A stretch of 64,000 bases of DNA from Haloferax elongans ATCC BAA-1513 (GTDB taxonomy: Archaea; Halobacteriota; Halobacteria; Halobacteriales; Haloferacaceae). Positions 25,802 to 35,400 of this stretch are shown here, one piece after another (within the stretch, counting starts at the first letter, position 1; every line of letters starts with the position of its first letter). The position numbers were made by a program, and so were the translations under genes. The notes beneath the pieces were generated by a model that was given only the letters and a program-made list of their open reading frames with translations, made no database searches and had not been told where the DNA came from. The stretch covers positions 55,149 through 119,148 of the forward strand of contig NZ_AOLK01000012.1 in NCBI RefSeq assembly GCF_000336755.1, read 5' to 3'.

Positions 25802-26311
25802 ACACGCACCACCGGTCGCACGACCACCGAGGAGAACACCCGAGCAACGTCAGATGCTGCGGCCGCCGACCGAACAGCTGAACTCGTCGCTCGCCTTGAC
25901 GCTGTCGAACGGACACTGACCGGAACCGACGCGCCCGTCTCAGACCTCGAAGACCTCGCCGCGGTCGAAGAACGCGTCTCGGATCTCGAATCGACCGTCG
26001 AGACCCTCACCGAACGCATGGACGATATCGACGCTGCGACGCAGGCCATCCGCGGGTACCTCGGCGGCGTTCGCGCGGTCAACGAGTCGGTCGAGCGCCG
26101 GGCGGACGCGGCACTCGCTAAAGCCGAGTCGCTGGAGGAAGCGCTCGTCGACGAATCCGATGCTGCCCGTCAGCAGTCGTCGATAGCCCAGGCGACGGCG
26201 TCTCCCGAGCCAACCGATGGTGTCGAACACGAGCCAGTCGATTCCGCGGCTGGCGACAACGCGGACGCCACGAACAGCGGTCTGGCTGCTCGTCTCCGCG
26301 ACGTGCTGTGA
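25799..26311 (+). CDS. DUF7310-like coiled-coil protein of the pilus-like cluster
   Basis: 170 residues, soluble, with no signal peptide. Residues about 25-125 form a helical coiled coil (RLDAVERTL, VEERVSDLESTVETLTERMD, AVNESVERRADAALAKAESL); both ends are disordered. I recall the family as DUF7310, always linked to this gene cluster. It could scaffold the ATPase/platform complex or tie it to the envelope, but nothing in the sequence proves this. The start is the ATG inside promoter block 1. Its stop overlaps the next gene's GTG (GTGA). Confidence 0.72.
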   Translation: MTRTTGRTTTEENTRATSDAAAADRTAELVARLDAVERTLTGTDAPVSDLEDLAAVEERVSDLESTVETLTERMDDIDAATQAIRGYLGGVRAVNESVERRADAALAKAESLEEALVDESDAARQQSSIAQATASPEPTDGVEHEPVDSAAGDNADATNSGLAARLRDVL

Positions 26312-26748
26312 TTCGCGTCGTCATCGCGTGCTGTCTCGCCGTGGCGATTGCGGGCGTCGCGTTCCCAGCAGCCGACGCCGCCAGAGCGGACGCGACTGCC
26401 GTCAGCGTCGGGTCGATGGCAGACACACTCGCGCAGGCGGCAACCTCGCTCGCGACGACCGAAGACCCGCCCCCGGTCGGCCTCGACGGTGCCCGGAGAC
26501 GTGTCGTTCTCGACGTTCCGTCTGGGTCGTGGCGGTCGGCCCGCGTCTCTCAGCTCACGATTCGCGGCGGCGACGGTGTCGAACTCACGGCGACGACAGC
26601 GGGGGGTCCGACTGTCGTTCGTCGCGTCGGCGGGCCACGCGTTCACGTGGTCGGCGAACGACTCTCACTGGGTCCCGGCACGCACACGCTGGACCTCACG
26701 CTCCAGTCCGATTCGCGTGGCTCGGTCGTCGTGGTCGAACCGGCGTGA
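26308..26748 (+). CDS. Secreted DUF7311-like protein of the pilus-like cluster
   Basis: 146 residues with a Sec-type signal peptide: MIRVVIACCLAVAIAGVAFP, then PAADAARADA with an AxA cleavage site near residue 24. The mature part is strand-rich (RRRVVLDVPSGSW, VSQLTIRGGDGVELTAT, THTLDLTLQSDSRGSVVVV), resembling a small beta-sandwich. The GTG start overlaps the previous stop, so translation is coupled. No enzyme motif. An extracytoplasmic partner of the pilus-like machine is the simplest reading. Confidence 0.7.
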   Translation: MIRVVIACCLAVAIAGVAFPAADAARADATAVSVGSMADTLAQAATSLATTEDPPPVGLDGARRRVVLDVPSGSWRSARVSQLTIRGGDGVELTATTAGGPTVVRRVGGPRVHVVGERLSLGPGTHTLDLTLQSDSRGSVVVVEPA

Positions 26749-26803
26749 ATCGGCGTTTGCAACCCCATTTATCGACCGTTTTCACCTTCGAATCCCCGGG
26801 CGT

Positions 26804-26840
26804 AGGTTCAAATACCCGAACGGGATCACGCCGGTGTATG
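26804..26840 (+). promoter_or_regulatory. Shared 37-bp promoter block, copy 2 (before the PilB-like ATPase)
   Basis: AGGTTCAAATAC, four bases, then ACGGGATCACGCCG and TATG at the ATG of 26838. Spacing of AGGTT (34 nt) and ACGGGA (18 nt) to the start is identical to the other two copies. CGAACGGGA is shared exactly with copy 3. The preceding 55 bp hold no gene and lie between the DUF7311-like stop and this promoter, so the ATPase gene can be transcribed on its own. Confidence 0.75.
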
Positions 26841-28856
26841 CCTCTCGACCTCGCCGCCGCACTCGGACTGGACGACTCCTCGTCGCCCGATGTCGGACGG
26901 TCTCTCTCGCGCACGGTGTCTGACTACCTCGGGGATTCTCCCGTCGCGGACTCCCTTCCAGATTCGCTCGTCGCTTCGAGCGACGCCGACTCGTCCCCGG
27001 CGTGTGGCTGTGCGCCGACGTTCTCGACGCCGACCGACGACCTGCACGACGACGATGCGGTGCTTCTCGTCGACGCGAGCACGTGCCCGTACGGCGGGTC
27101 GCTCGCAACCTCGCCGCCGTGTCGGGCGACAGCAATCGGTGCGCTGGAGGACCGCGACGCCGATTCGGTCGTCGTCCGCCAAGGCGGCCGGGAGTGGCGG
27201 TACGACGACGCCGCGACTGCCCTCCTCGTCGCTGCCGGGAGATTTGCAGAACGCGTCGGCTTCCGCGACGACCGACTGGCCGAACGCGCTCGCCGCGACC
27301 CGCTCGCCGCCGCACACGAAGCAACTGGCCGTGCCGGGCCGGTCAAGCGCGCCGCCGTCGAAACCGGACTCACCGAGGGAGCGGCCCGCGCTGCCGACTA
27401 CGACGACGCACTCCGCGCTGTAGTCGGACCGACGATTGCCCGCTCGCGTATCGACCCGAAACCGCCAGCAGACGCGCGACTCGTCTCCACCAGCGAACTC
27501 GACTCGGGTGCGGTTGCTCGCCGGTACGAGGCCCCGAACGGCCCCGTCTACCACCTCGACCCACTGGCGTCGACGCTCGATGCCGACTCGGCGCAGACGC
27601 TCGCAGACGCCCACGACGCGCTTGCACAGGGCCGCGTCGAGGCCGGTGAGCGAGCACCCGGACGCGCGGTGCGTCTCGTTGCCGACGCTGACGACCCGGT
27701 CGACGTGCTCACGTCGATTCTGGCGAAGCACACCCACGGTCACGGCGTCCTCGACGATCTGTTTTCCGACCCGGCGGTGTCGGACGTGTACGTCTCGACG
27801 CCAGCCGACGAGAACCTGATTCGCGTCGTCGTCGATGGCGAATCGATGCCGACGAACGTCCGACTCGTGCCCGGCGGTGCCGAGTCGTTGGCGTCGCGCC
27901 TCCGTCGCGTGAGTGGCGCGTCGTTCTCCCGCGCGGACCCGACGCTCGACACCGTCGTCGAGGCCGGCGGGGCGACGGTTCGCGTCGCGGGCGTGACCGC
28001 ACCGGCAAGTGATAGTCTCGGGTTCGCGTTCCGCAGACACGACGAGACGCCACTGACGCTCCCCGCGCTGGTGGAAAACGGAACCATCTCGGCCGACGCC
28101 GCCGCCCTCTGCTCGCTTGCTGTCGAGCGCGGTGCGTCGGTCCTCGTCGCTGGCGCACGCGGAGCGGGGAAGACGACCTTCCTCGGGTCGCTCGTCTGGG
28201 AACTGCCCGCTTCGGTTCGAACGGTTCTCATCGAGGACACGCCCGAGCTTCCGGCGGCGGCACTTCGAGCCGCGGACAGAGACGTGCAGACGCTTCGAAC
28301 CGACACGACTGGCGGGCCAGAACCGACGCCGCAGGAGGCGCTCCACGCCGCGCTCAGGCTCGGCGACGGTGCGCTCGCAGTTGGCGAAGTTCGCGGCGAG
28401 GAGGCGTCAGTGCTCTACGAAGCGATGCGCGTCGGCGCGAACGCGAGCGCCGTCCTCGGAACGATTCACGGCGACGGTGCGACCGACGTACGCGAGCGGG
28501 TCGTGTCGGACCTCGGCGTTCCGGCCTCGTCGTTCGCGGCGACCGACCTCGTCGTCACCTGTGAACGCGCCGACGAGCATCGCGTCGCCCGAATCGAAGA
28601 GGTGCGCCCGACCGACGGCGACGCGACGTTCGAGACGCTGTTCTCTCACGATGGCGCGTCGCTCACGCCGACCGGGTGTGTCTCTCGCGGCAACAGCGCC
28701 GCAATCGAGACGCTTGCCCGACCGGGCGAGTCGTACGCCGACGTGCTCGACACAATCGACGAGCGCGCTCGCCGACTCGAATCGCTCGCCGCGACGGGCA
28801 GAACGACGCCAACTGACCTCGCCGACGCCCGCGCAGGGGGTGTGTCCCGATGGTGA
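26838..28856 (+). CDS. PilB-like type II/IV secretion ATPase
   Basis: 672 residues. The C-terminal half is a secretion-system ATPase: Walker A GARGAGKT near 440, Asp box LIEDTPELP, Walker B GALAVGEVRGEE near 514 and His box LGTIHGDGATD near 540. It should power assembly of a pilus-like fibre with the PilC-like protein that follows. The N-terminal half is family-specific and holds four cysteines (about 56, 58, 83 and 95: PACGCAP, STCPYGG, PPCRAT) that could bind zinc. The start is the ATG in promoter block 2; longer frames upstream lack haloarchaeal composition. The next gene overlaps its end by 7 bp. Confidence 0.9.
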   Translation: MPLDLAAALGLDDSSSPDVGRSLSRTVSDYLGDSPVADSLPDSLVASSDADSSPACGCAPTFSTPTDDLHDDDAVLLVDASTCPYGGSLATSPPCRATAIGALEDRDADSVVVRQGGREWRYDDAATALLVAAGRFAERVGFRDDRLAERARRDPLAAAHEATGRAGPVKRAAVETGLTEGAARAADYDDALRAVVGPTIARSRIDPKPPADARLVSTSELDSGAVARRYEAPNGPVYHLDPLASTLDADSAQTLADAHDALAQGRVEAGERAPGRAVRLVADADDPVDVLTSILAKHTHGHGVLDDLFSDPAVSDVYVSTPADENLIRVVVDGESMPTNVRLVPGGAESLASRLRRVSGASFSRADPTLDTVVEAGGATVRVAGVTAPASDSLGFAFRRHDETPLTLPALVENGTISADAAALCSLAVERGASVLVAGARGAGKTTFLGSLVWELPASVRTVLIEDTPELPAAALRAADRDVQTLRTDTTGGPEPTPQEALHAALRLGDGALAVGEVRGEEASVLYEAMRVGANASAVLGTIHGDGATDVRERVVSDLGVPASSFAATDLVVTCERADEHRVARIEEVRPTDGDATFETLFSHDGASLTPTGCVSRGNSAAIETLARPGESYADVLDTIDERARRLESLAATGRTTPTDLADARAGGVSRW

Positions 28857-30583
28857 CCACAGCGACGCGAACGATGGTTCACACCGTCCTCCCGGCGCTC
28901 GCACGCCTCTCGCCAGTCTCTGTCGACCCCGGCGACGAACTGACGCAATCGCTGGCGTTTCTCACCACCGACCTCGACGCCCAGACCGTCGTCGACGCGG
29001 GATACGGCGCGAGCGTTCCGGGCGGTCTCGTCGGCGGGCTGCTCGCGGCGCTCGTCGGCGTTCCGCCTCTGACTATCGGACTCGTCTTCCTCGCCATGGC
29101 GATGGGTGCGACGCACGCGATTCACACCGCACCAGTCTGGCTCGCGAGACTCCACCGAACGCGGGCACTCGGCCGCGCCCCGGAACTCGTCGGGCGACTC
29201 GTGCTTCGGATGCGACTCGAACCGTCTGTCGAGCGCGCGGCGGTGTTCGCGGCGAACGCCGGCGACGACGCCTTGGCGAACTCGCTCGACACACACGTCG
29301 AACGTGCCCGTGGAACGCCGACCAGCGGCCTCAGCGAGTTCGCTGCCGCGTGGCGCTCGTGGTTCCCTGCGCTCGACCGGGCGACCGCGCTCGTCGAAAC
29401 CGCAGCAGACGTGCCTGCTGGCGAACGCGACCGAACGCTCGAACGAGCCCACGAGGTCGTTCGCGTCGAGACGCGCGACCGACTTGCCGCGTTCGTCGGC
29501 GAGATTCGTGGACCGATTACCGCCGTGTACGCGTTCGGCGTCTTGCTCCCGCTCGCACTGGTCGGGGCGCTCCCAGCAGCCCGTGTCGCTGGCGTCGGGG
29601 TTGGTTTCGCTCACGTCGTCGCGCTCTACGATGTCGTCCTTCCGGCGTGCCTCTTCGCTGCTGTCGCGTGGGTGTTAGTTCGCCGTCCTGTCGCGTTCGC
29701 ACCGCTCTCTATCGACGCCTCGAATCCGGCAGTCGAGGATACCCGACTACTGGCTGCTGTCTCCGGCCTCGTCGCCGGTGGTGCCGGATTCGTCGGTGCT
29801 AACACGCTCGTCGCGCCGTGGGCGGCCCCGCTCGGCGCAGTCGGACTCGCGTCGGGTGCGGCGCTCGTCGTCGGCTCCCGGCCGGTCGTCAAACTCCGCG
29901 AACAGGTTCGAGCGGTCGAAGACGGTCTCTCGGACGCGATGTACCTCGTCGGCAGGGCTGTCGGTGAGGGCGAAGCCGTCGAATCGGCGCTTGCCCGTGC
30001 CGCGGAGACGACACCCGGCGCGACTGGCGACCTGCTCTCCGACGCTGTCGGCGTGCAGCGCCGACTCCGGGTTGGCGTCGTCGACTCGTTCTGCGGCGAC
30101 CACGGCGTTCTCGAATCGCTGCCGAGCCCGCGCGTCGCCAGCGTCGTGACACTCCTCGGACTCGCCGCACACGAGGGCCGACCCGCGGGCCGCGCCATCG
30201 TCTCGATGGCTGACCAACTCGACGCACTCGCTCGGCTGGACGCCGAGGCTCGCCGCGAACTCGCAACTGTAACCGAGACGCTGTCGAACACGGCGTCCGT
30301 CTTCGGGCCGCTCGTCGCTGGCGCGACGGTCGCTCTCGCCGATGGGATGGCTCCGGCGCGAACGCTCGACCAGGCTGCCGTCACTGCACCGCTCGCGACT
30401 GCCGACCTCGGGCTGGCCGTCGGCGTCTACGTCTTACTCTCTGCGGTGCTCCTGACGACGCTCTCGGTCGGCGTGGCGAACGGACTGGATCGCCACCTCG
30501 TCGCGGCCCGCGTCGGACGCGCGCTCCTCTCGGCGACCGTGACGTTCCTCGCTGCGTTCGTCGCCGCAGGGACGCTGCTCTGA
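28850..30583 (+). CDS. PilC/TadC-like platform membrane protein (two T2SSF-like halves)
   Basis: 577 residues. Helices come in two groups (about 50-100 and 220-345), with a final group near 520-577. Each soluble part looks like a type II secretion F domain (LRMRLEPSVERAAVFAANAGD and GRAVGEGEAVESALARAAET), the duplicated layout usual for archaeal PilC/ArlJ proteins. It would form the membrane platform that the ATPase drives. Overlap ATGGTGA with the ATPase gene shows tight coupling. Ala/Val-rich composition with few charged residues in the membrane part is normal for this class. Confidence 0.85.
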   Translation: MVTTATRTMVHTVLPALARLSPVSVDPGDELTQSLAFLTTDLDAQTVVDAGYGASVPGGLVGGLLAALVGVPPLTIGLVFLAMAMGATHAIHTAPVWLARLHRTRALGRAPELVGRLVLRMRLEPSVERAAVFAANAGDDALANSLDTHVERARGTPTSGLSEFAAAWRSWFPALDRATALVETAADVPAGERDRTLERAHEVVRVETRDRLAAFVGEIRGPITAVYAFGVLLPLALVGALPAARVAGVGVGFAHVVALYDVVLPACLFAAVAWVLVRRPVAFAPLSIDASNPAVEDTRLLAAVSGLVAGGAGFVGANTLVAPWAAPLGAVGLASGAALVVGSRPVVKLREQVRAVEDGLSDAMYLVGRAVGEGEAVESALARAAETTPGATGDLLSDAVGVQRRLRVGVVDSFCGDHGVLESLPSPRVASVVTLLGLAAHEGRPAGRAIVSMADQLDALARLDAEARRELATVTETLSNTASVFGPLVAGATVALADGMAPARTLDQAAVTAPLATADLGLAVGVYVLLSAVLLTTLSVGVANGLDRHLVAARVGRALLSATVTFLAAFVAAGTLL

Positions 30584-30609
30584 TACCCCGCCCGGCCCAC
30601 CCGGTGCTG

Positions 30610-30646
30610 AGGTTTAAATACTCGAACGGGACCACCCCGTCCTATG
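30610..30646 (+). promoter_or_regulatory. Shared 37-bp promoter block, copy 3 (before the four anchored proteins)
   Basis: AGGTTTAAATAC, four bases, then ACGGGACCACCCCG and TATG at the ATG of 30644. It is closest to copy 2 in the TATA part and to copy 1 in the GC-rich core. TTTAAATA is a good haloarchaeal TATA box at leaderless distance. It splits the downstream four-gene unit from the pilB/pilC-like unit after a 60-bp gap. Confidence 0.75.
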
Positions 30647-31198
30647 TTGGACGTTCCGTTCGAATCGATGTACACGCTGGTCGCGCTCTCGGTGGGTGCC
30701 ACGCTCCTCGTCGGCGTCGTGGCAGGGCTCCCGACGACACCAGCACCGGATGCGCAGGGGGTCGCTGAGACCATCGACGACGTCGCAGTCGCCGAGTACG
30801 ACGCGACGGCCGAGGTTCCGCTCGGCGCAGCCGAAATTCGGCTCGACCCGCAGCGAATCGGCCTGCGGAACGACGGCGGTGTCGCGCACGCGACACTCGC
30901 CTTCGGCCCCGTCACCCCCGCGACGTTGGATTCGCGGCTCGGTGCTGTCGCCACGGGCGCAGCCCCGAGTACTGTCTTCGACTCGCCAGCCGCATTCCGG
31001 AAGGCTGCTGCCGAGTCCCGCGAGGTCGCGACCGTAACCCGTGAGGTCGCGACCGCAACCCGTGAGACTGCGACCGCGACTCGTGACGCCACGGCCGCGA
31101 CCCACGAAACCGGTCGCTCGTGGCGTTCTGCGCCTGAATCGCTCGTCGTCCGTCACGTCACCTGGGAGGGAGTCGATGTCACTATCGTCGCAGCGTAG
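30644..31198 (+). CDS. DUF7283-like anchored protein with heptad repeats
   Basis: 184 residues. One N-terminal transmembrane helix (YTLVALSVGATLLVGVVAGL, residues 10-29) is followed by a short globular part, a heptad repeat region at residues 127-154 (EVATVTR, EVATATR, ETATATR, DATAATH) and a strand-rich tail. The layout, a short cytoplasmic head then a helix then an external domain, is like a type IV pilin, but no clear prepilin-peptidase site precedes the helix. I recall the family as DUF7283. It leads a four-gene overlapping unit. Confidence 0.68.
   Translation: MLDVPFESMYTLVALSVGATLLVGVVAGLPTTPAPDAQGVAETIDDVAVAEYDATAEVPLGAAEIRLDPQRIGLRNDGGVAHATLAFGPVTPATLDSRLGAVATGAAPSTVFDSPAAFRKAAAESREVATVTREVATATRETATATRDATAATHETGRSWRSAPESLVVRHVTWEGVDVTIVAA
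31022..31105 (+). repeat. Four in-frame 21-bp tandem repeats
   Basis: Units at 31022-31042, 31043-31063, 31064-31084 and 31085-31105 code for heptads of the pattern [ED]-x-A-T-x-T-[RH]. The first two differ by one base (GTAACC to GCAACC), showing recent duplication, and the last two are diverged. They extend a helical rod in the membrane-anchored protein at 30644-31198. Confidence 0.85.
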
Positions 31199-31574
31199 AG
31201 GCCAGTTGTCGCCGATGTCTGCGCTCGTCGGTCTCGTCGTCGTGTGTGCAGCCATCTCGGGCTATGCGACGGTTCTCGACCGGTCGCTTCCGACCGCCGA
31301 CCGTGACCTCGAACCCTCGACGCTGACCGCTGTCGAGTCGGCCCTCGCCGACGATTCCGGCGTCGTCGAACTCGCACGTCTCTCGGCGGGCCTCGATGCG
31401 TGCCCGACCGGATACTCGTGCCGTCTCGTCGTAGCGGTCGGGGACGAGCGACGCGTCGCAGGCGCGGAGGTGCCGGACGGTGCCACGACCGACACGGCGA
31501 GTACGCAGGTGAGTGTTCGCTCCGAACCCGGTCACGTTGGCTTCGGGACGCTTCGCGTGGAGGTCTGGGCGTGA
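31176..31574 (+). CDS. Predicted type IV pilin-like protein (DUF7285-like)
   Basis: 132 residues. The head QRRGQLSPMSALVGLVVVCA fits the archaeal prepilin-peptidase (PibD) rule: two charged residues, Gly at -1, Gln at +1, Leu at +2, then a hydrophobic helix. Cleavage would fall after residue 9. After the helix comes a small domain with a Cys pair (LDACPTGYSCRLVVAVG) that may form a disulfide outside the cell. ATG 31176 lies inside the end of the previous gene (23-bp overlap), and its stop overlaps the next GTG. This is the best candidate pilin of the cluster. Confidence 0.72.
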   Translation: MSLSSQRRGQLSPMSALVGLVVVCAAISGYATVLDRSLPTADRDLEPSTLTAVESALADDSGVVELARLSAGLDACPTGYSCRLVVAVGDERRVAGAEVPDGATTDTASTQVSVRSEPGHVGFGTLRVEVWA

Positions 31575-32449
31575 CCGACCTCGTCCTCGACGTGACGCTC
31601 TGTCTGCTCCTCGTGAGTGCGAGCGTCGGCGTCGTCGTCACCGCAGACGAAGGTAGCCTCACGGGCGCTGACAACGCGCTCGACGCAGACGGTATCGCAA
31701 CGTCGCTGGCGACCAGCACGGCGACAGTCTACTACGACCTCGAACCCGGCGTCGAAGCCGCGGACCCGTCGCTTCTGGAGTCTGGTGGCGTCGATGCGCG
31801 CGAACTCGACCGCACTGCTCACGGTAGTCTCGCCGGGTTACTCGCCCGCAGTACCCTCGGGACAGTCGCTATCGATGGCGTTCGACTCACTCACGCCCGC
31901 GACGACATGCGTCGGAGCGTCGCCGAACGCATCGCTTCGGAACTTCCTGTCCGCGGTGTCAACGTCGCCGTTCGGTGGGCACCGTACCCCGGTGCACCGG
32001 TGCAAGCGACCGATACACTCGGTCCTCGCCCTTCCGAGGCCGCGACGGTTCACTCGGCGTCGCTTCGCGTTCCGAGTGGCTTCCCATCAGCACGTGAAGA
32101 CGCGGTCACCGCAAGCGACGACGGCTTCGACGCTGTGGCGCGAGTGGTTGCACAACGGACGGTTGCGGGCTTGTTCCCACCCGAACAGGCTCGGTTGGCG
32201 CTTCACGGCGACGAGCCGGTTTCGACGCTGATGGCCCACCGCTACGAGCGGGCGGGCACGCTTCTGAATGCGTCTGTCGAACCGGAAGTCGCGAGTGTCG
32301 AGCCTCGTGCCGCTAACGCCGACCTCGAAGCGGCGCTCGCGCCCAAACTCGCAGCCGACATGCGGGCGAACTACGAGACACCGAGGGAGGCCGCACAAGC
32401 CATCTCGGTCGGCCACGTAGACATCGTTGTCAGGACGTGGTCGCTGTGA
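31571..32449 (+). CDS. DUF7284-like anchored protein
   Basis: 292 residues with one N-terminal helix (LVLDVTLCLLLVSASVGVVV, residues 3-22) and a large external-type domain containing DDMRRSVAERIASELPVRGV and a sequon LNASVEP. GTG start overlapping the previous stop (GTGA) and GTGA overlap at its own end show strict coupling with both neighbours. No prepilin-peptidase motif precedes the helix because it starts almost at residue 1. Family recalled as DUF7284; function unknown apart from the cluster. Confidence 0.68.
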   Translation: MTDLVLDVTLCLLLVSASVGVVVTADEGSLTGADNALDADGIATSLATSTATVYYDLEPGVEAADPSLLESGGVDARELDRTAHGSLAGLLARSTLGTVAIDGVRLTHARDDMRRSVAERIASELPVRGVNVAVRWAPYPGAPVQATDTLGPRPSEAATVHSASLRVPSGFPSAREDAVTASDDGFDAVARVVAQRTVAGLFPPEQARLALHGDEPVSTLMAHRYERAGTLLNASVEPEVASVEPRAANADLEAALAPKLAADMRANYETPREAAQAISVGHVDIVVRTWSL

Positions 32450-35400
32450 GACTCGCGGACGACGACCGGGGACGCGTTCCCTTCGCACTCCTCGGCATCC
32501 TTCTGCTCGTCGCCAGCGCGACGTTCTCCGGCGCGCTCTCGACCCACAACCCGGTTGCTGACCGACGCGTCGACGAGGCAGTCGAGACGGTCACTGCCGA
32601 GACGAATACCGCAGTCCGCGCTGCAGTTCGAGACGCTGCGCGCGAGGCGGCCGCGAATCCGGTCACGAAACGGTCGAACACGACCGTCGGCCGACTCCTC
32701 TCGGCGAACAATACGTTCCGCGATTACCTCCGACTCCGAATCGCACTCGCCGCGTCCGAGCATCTGCAAACGACTGCCGTCCAACGTGGCGGCGTGTGTG
32801 CGACCGCGTCGCTCCCGTCGACGCCGAACGAATCTGCGCTTCGGGCGGCACTCGACCGCGTCGCAATCGAGGAACGAGAAAACGGGACGCTGCTCGTCGT
32901 CACTGTCGAGAACGTCTCGGTCGATGCGTGGCGCGACGGTCGTCACGTGGTCGACGACACGATAACGACGACCGTCGGCGTCCAGACGCCGGTACTCGCG
33001 CTCCACGACCGAACCGAGCGGTTCGAACACCGACTCGACGCGGGCATTACTGACGGCGGAACCATGGACGCGACGGTCACGACCGCACTCTGGGCCTCCG
33101 CGTGGACTCGCGGCTGGGGACAGTACGCGGGCGCACCAATCGACAACGTCGTCACGAACGACCACGCCGCGCTGGCAGCGAACGCGGGCGTCCTTCTCGC
33201 CGAGAAGCAGGCATTTGGCGCGACCGACCGCGACGCGACTGGCGCACTCGGCCGAGCGGCCGTCAAGACCGGCGCACGCGACCTCTTGACGCTGACCGGG
33301 TCTCCCGCCGCACCCAAGCTGGCCAACGCGCTTCCCGAACCGAATCCATCTGAAAGCTCGGATACCCCGAAACCGACCGACCCAGAGAACCGCAGCATCA
33401 ACTCGTCTGTCGGACCAGCCGCAGACCACGCGCTCGTCGCGCTGCTCGACGGCGACGGACGCGGTAGCGAGAATGGCGACCACGCAGAATCGTTCGACAG
33501 CGTCGTCACCGATGCCTATCGTGCGGACGCTGCAGTCGTCGCGGAGCGAACAGTCGAGCAAACGACGACCCCGATGACTCAGCCGGGCGACGGCTGGGAA
33601 CTCGTCGGCACTGAGACCGAGTCGAACACGACGGTCACGTCGCTGCCGACCCGGACGCCGGACACGCACGTGGAAACTGTCGTCGTCGATTCCGCATCCC
33701 GTCTGGTCACGACGACCGAGACGTCGACGCGAACGTGGCGTCGCGGGAACGAAACGCTCTCGTCGCAAGCGCGGTCGACCACCGAAACTCGCGTCGACCT
33801 GGCTGTCGTCGTCGACCCGCAAAGCGTGCCCGGCCCAGACCAAAACATCTCTCCTGCACTCTCCCGCGGCGGCGCACTGAATGGCGCGAACTACGAGTCT
33901 GCGGCGGATGTCGCAACCGACACGCTGGAAACGAGCGGCGGCTTCGACGGACTCGCACGCGACGTGGCTGCCAGTGACGAACCCACCCCGGATTCCATTG
34001 CTGTGACTCGCCCATCGAAGCTCGACACGTGGCTTCGCGGAGACCTGCTCGACCTTCACCAGCGCGTCCGCAACCGGACTGTGACCGTCTCGGCGCAGTC
34101 GCTCGCGGCGAGTGAATCTAACCCCGCGGCCGAACTCGCGGCCGACATCCGAGCGGACAAAGACGAACTTCTCGATGCGCCGACCACCTACGACGGCGTC
34201 GCCGACCGCGCCCGCGTCGCAGTCCGTGCAGCCTACCTCGATCACGTCCTCGCCGAACTCGACCGGCGCGCGAACCGAACCGCCGACGCGACCGGTGCCG
34301 CAGACGATGCGTCGCAGGATTCCAACGTCGGGTCACTCTCTGCGGCCGTCGCCGCGAAACGAGCAGCAGGCGACACGCTCGGCTCCGCGAACGCGACCCA
34401 GTCGGCTGATGGCGTTCGGTACGTCCCCGACGCTGACCCGATGTATCTCTCGCTCGACGGCCAGGCTGGTTCGTCGCTCCCGGCTGTCGACTCGTCGGGG
34501 ACCTATCACCCGCTCGTCGCCCGCAACACCAATCTGTTCACGCTCCCCTACGGCGATGCGACCGACACGGTCCTCGAACCCGTGTTCGGCGCTCGTCGTC
34601 GGGTCCCGCTCCGAGTCGCAGCGCGGACACTTCTCGCCGCGGATGCGACGCTCGATGCGTCGAACGCATCCAACGAGAGCCTCGAAAAACGTCACGACCG
34701 TCTCGAAACCCGCCACACCCGGCTCGAAGCCGCGGTCACCCGAGCGATGCGGCCCCCCACGACCGCAGCCGCAACGACGCTCACCGAACACACCGACCTC
34801 TCGAACACCGAACGTCGGCGCGTCCTTCGAACCGCACTCGGCCGCTGGGAGAGTCCGGCTCACCGCGCGCTCGCCGTCACGAACGGGTCGGCGGCACGGG
34901 CGATTGCTATCGAAGCCGCAGGCGCGGGAACCACGGAGGCCGACCTCCTCGAACTCCGCCTCGATGAGGCATTTCGGGCCGCCCGCAAGCAGACGGGCGC
35001 GACGGTCCCGCAGCGACTCACGAACCGGACGGTCCACACGACTCGGTCGGTCCGCGAAGACGCAGTCGCGACCGTTGCGACGGACGCCGCGATGAGTGCA
35101 ACCGAAAAGGCAGTGTCGAAGCGGGTGAACAAGACGCTCTCGTCCCGACTCGGCAAGAACTTCCGGCGCGTTCCCGCTGGATTCCCGGTCGCGCCCGTGC
35201 CGGGATACTGGTACGCGACGGTCAACGTGTGGGACGTCGAACTCGCGGGCGAGTTCGCGCAGTTCCGTGTCCACGCTCGCGGTGACACGGAGTCGTTGAC
35301 CTACGCCCGCGATGGGGCTTCTGTGGCACTCGACTGGGACGGCGACGGGACCAGCGAAGCCGTTGGACGCGGTGAGCGCGTTAACTTCACTGTCGAGACA

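Noticed and set aside
32371..34245. Long minus-strand reading frame (over 600 codons) opposite the 1027-residue protein gene
   Set aside because: GC-rich haloarchaeal genes with strong third-position bias give long open antisense frames. The predicted peptide is Arg/Val/Cys-rich with no domain, while the plus-strand product has haloarchaeal composition, sequons and coupled neighbours.
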